Source of the DNA: Desulfotomaculum sp.
GTDB taxonomy: Bacteria > Bacillota > Desulfotomaculia > Desulfotomaculales > Ammonificaceae
NCBI GenBank assembly: GCA_012961725.1
Contig: DTYU01000191.1
Span: 1 to 5,335, forward strand
Length of the DNA: 5,335 nt
Reading direction: 5' to 3'
Below the pieces are notes generated by a model that saw nothing but the letters and a program-made list of their open reading frames with translations, made no database searches and was not told where the DNA came from. The stretch's first letter is position 1, and every line of letters begins with the position of its first letter. Both the position numbers and the translations under genes were made by a program. Below are positions 4,945-5,335 of this stretch, in pieces.

Positions 4945-5335
4945 TTACCAGTCCGCTGTCAAGAAGGGGTTGTGCTCCCGTTCCTCACCGATAGTGGACG
5001 CCGGACCGTGTCCCGGATAAACGATGGTCGCTTCCGGCAGGGAGAGCAACTGGTCTTTGACGGACCGGAGCAGTTCCTGGAGGTTCCCGCCGGGGAAATC
5101 CGTCCGCCCTACCGAACCGGCGAAAAGGGTGTCCCCGCTGAAAACCGCACCAGGTGCTACGAAGCAGACGCTCCCCTGCGTATGCCCCGGTGTGTGGCGC
5201 GTTTCAAGGGAGAACTCCCCGACTTCGATAACGTCTCCGTGCTTCAGCTCGATATCCGGCGGGGCGGCGGTATATCCCTTGCCGAAGTACAAAGAGAGGT
5301 TGAGCGCGGGATCGCCAAGCATCGACGCGTCGGCC
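4945..5335 (-). CDS. Glyoxalase-II-like metallo-beta-lactamase-fold hydrolase, 5' end outside the window
   Basis: The C-terminal part of an MBL-fold metallo-hydrolase of the glyoxalase II / YcbL type, enzymes that typically hydrolyse thioesters such as S-lactoylglutathione or related thiol adducts with a di-metal centre. The visible 130 or so residues include TPGHTQGSVCF with the metal-ligand His, FSGDTLFAGSVGRTDFPGG with the bridging Asp, and the last metal-binding His in YPGHGPAST, followed by EEREHNPFL. The frame runs on past the window edge, and the internal Met at 5322 falls in the family's usual E/ADASML-type segment rather than at a start. The N-terminal HxHxDH motif and the true start are therefore missing. 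It ends in TAA, 177 bp before the next gene on the same strand. Substrate is not determined; fold and family are secure. Confidence 0.9.
   Translation of the reverse strand, partial: ADASMLGDPALNLSLYFGKGYTAAPPDIELKHGDVIEVGEFSLETRHTPGHTQGSVCFVAPGAVFSGDTLFAGSVGRTDFPGGNLQELLRSVKDQLLSLPEATIVYPGHGPASTIGEEREHNPFLTADW

Noticed and set aside
4646..5020. 124-residue plus-strand open frame spanning the intergenic gap
   Set aside because: It is antisense to parts of both the thioredoxin-domain gene and the hydrolase, and its composition shows no domain.

Overview
The window looks like chromosomal DNA of a moderately GC-rich Gram-positive anaerobe of the Clostridia, in the broad Moorella / Desulfotomaculum / Pelotomaculum neighbourhood. 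This is inferred from the character of the HflX, thioredoxin-domain and metallo-hydrolase proteins and from AGGAGG-type ribosome binding sites; no database search was possible. It holds one insertion sequence next to three ordinary cellular genes.

Layout from left to right. Positions 1-90 carry an AT-rich tandem repeat with a 19-bp period, probably the edge of another mobile element or an iteron-like cluster cut by the window start. About 91-1690 is an IS110-family insertion sequence on the minus strand. Its DEDD transposase (222-1430) has a clear start and a strong ribosome binding site. The roughly 260 bases upstream of the transposase are non-coding and can fold into two abutting long stem-loops (1547-1607 and 1610-1686). 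One of these has the internal-loop layout expected of an IS110 bridge RNA.

From 1702/1819 to 2940 on the plus strand lies the ribosome-associated GTPase HflX. HflX-like sequence runs 39 codons upstream of the only canonical start (GTG 1819). It reaches an ATC codon at 1702 that sits at normal spacing behind a Shine-Dalgarno-like run, so the gene either uses a rare start, has lost its ATG, or has been cut from its original 5' part by the insertion sequence.

After a 66-bp convergent junction, two minus-strand genes follow: a DUF255 / thioredoxin-domain protein (3007-4767) and, at the right edge, an incomplete glyoxalase-II-like metallo-hydrolase (4945 to beyond 5335). The 177-bp gap between them holds several inverted repeats. 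In one of them, a sequence next to the thioredoxin gene's ribosome binding site is complementary to sequence just after the hydrolase stop codon.

The cellular genes do not form an obvious pathway: HflX rescues stalled or stressed ribosomes, the thioredoxin-domain protein has a redox-type motif, and the hydrolase is a thioester-hydrolase-like enzyme. The most interesting parts are the putative bridge RNA of the IS110 element and the way its left end meets the 5' end of hflX.
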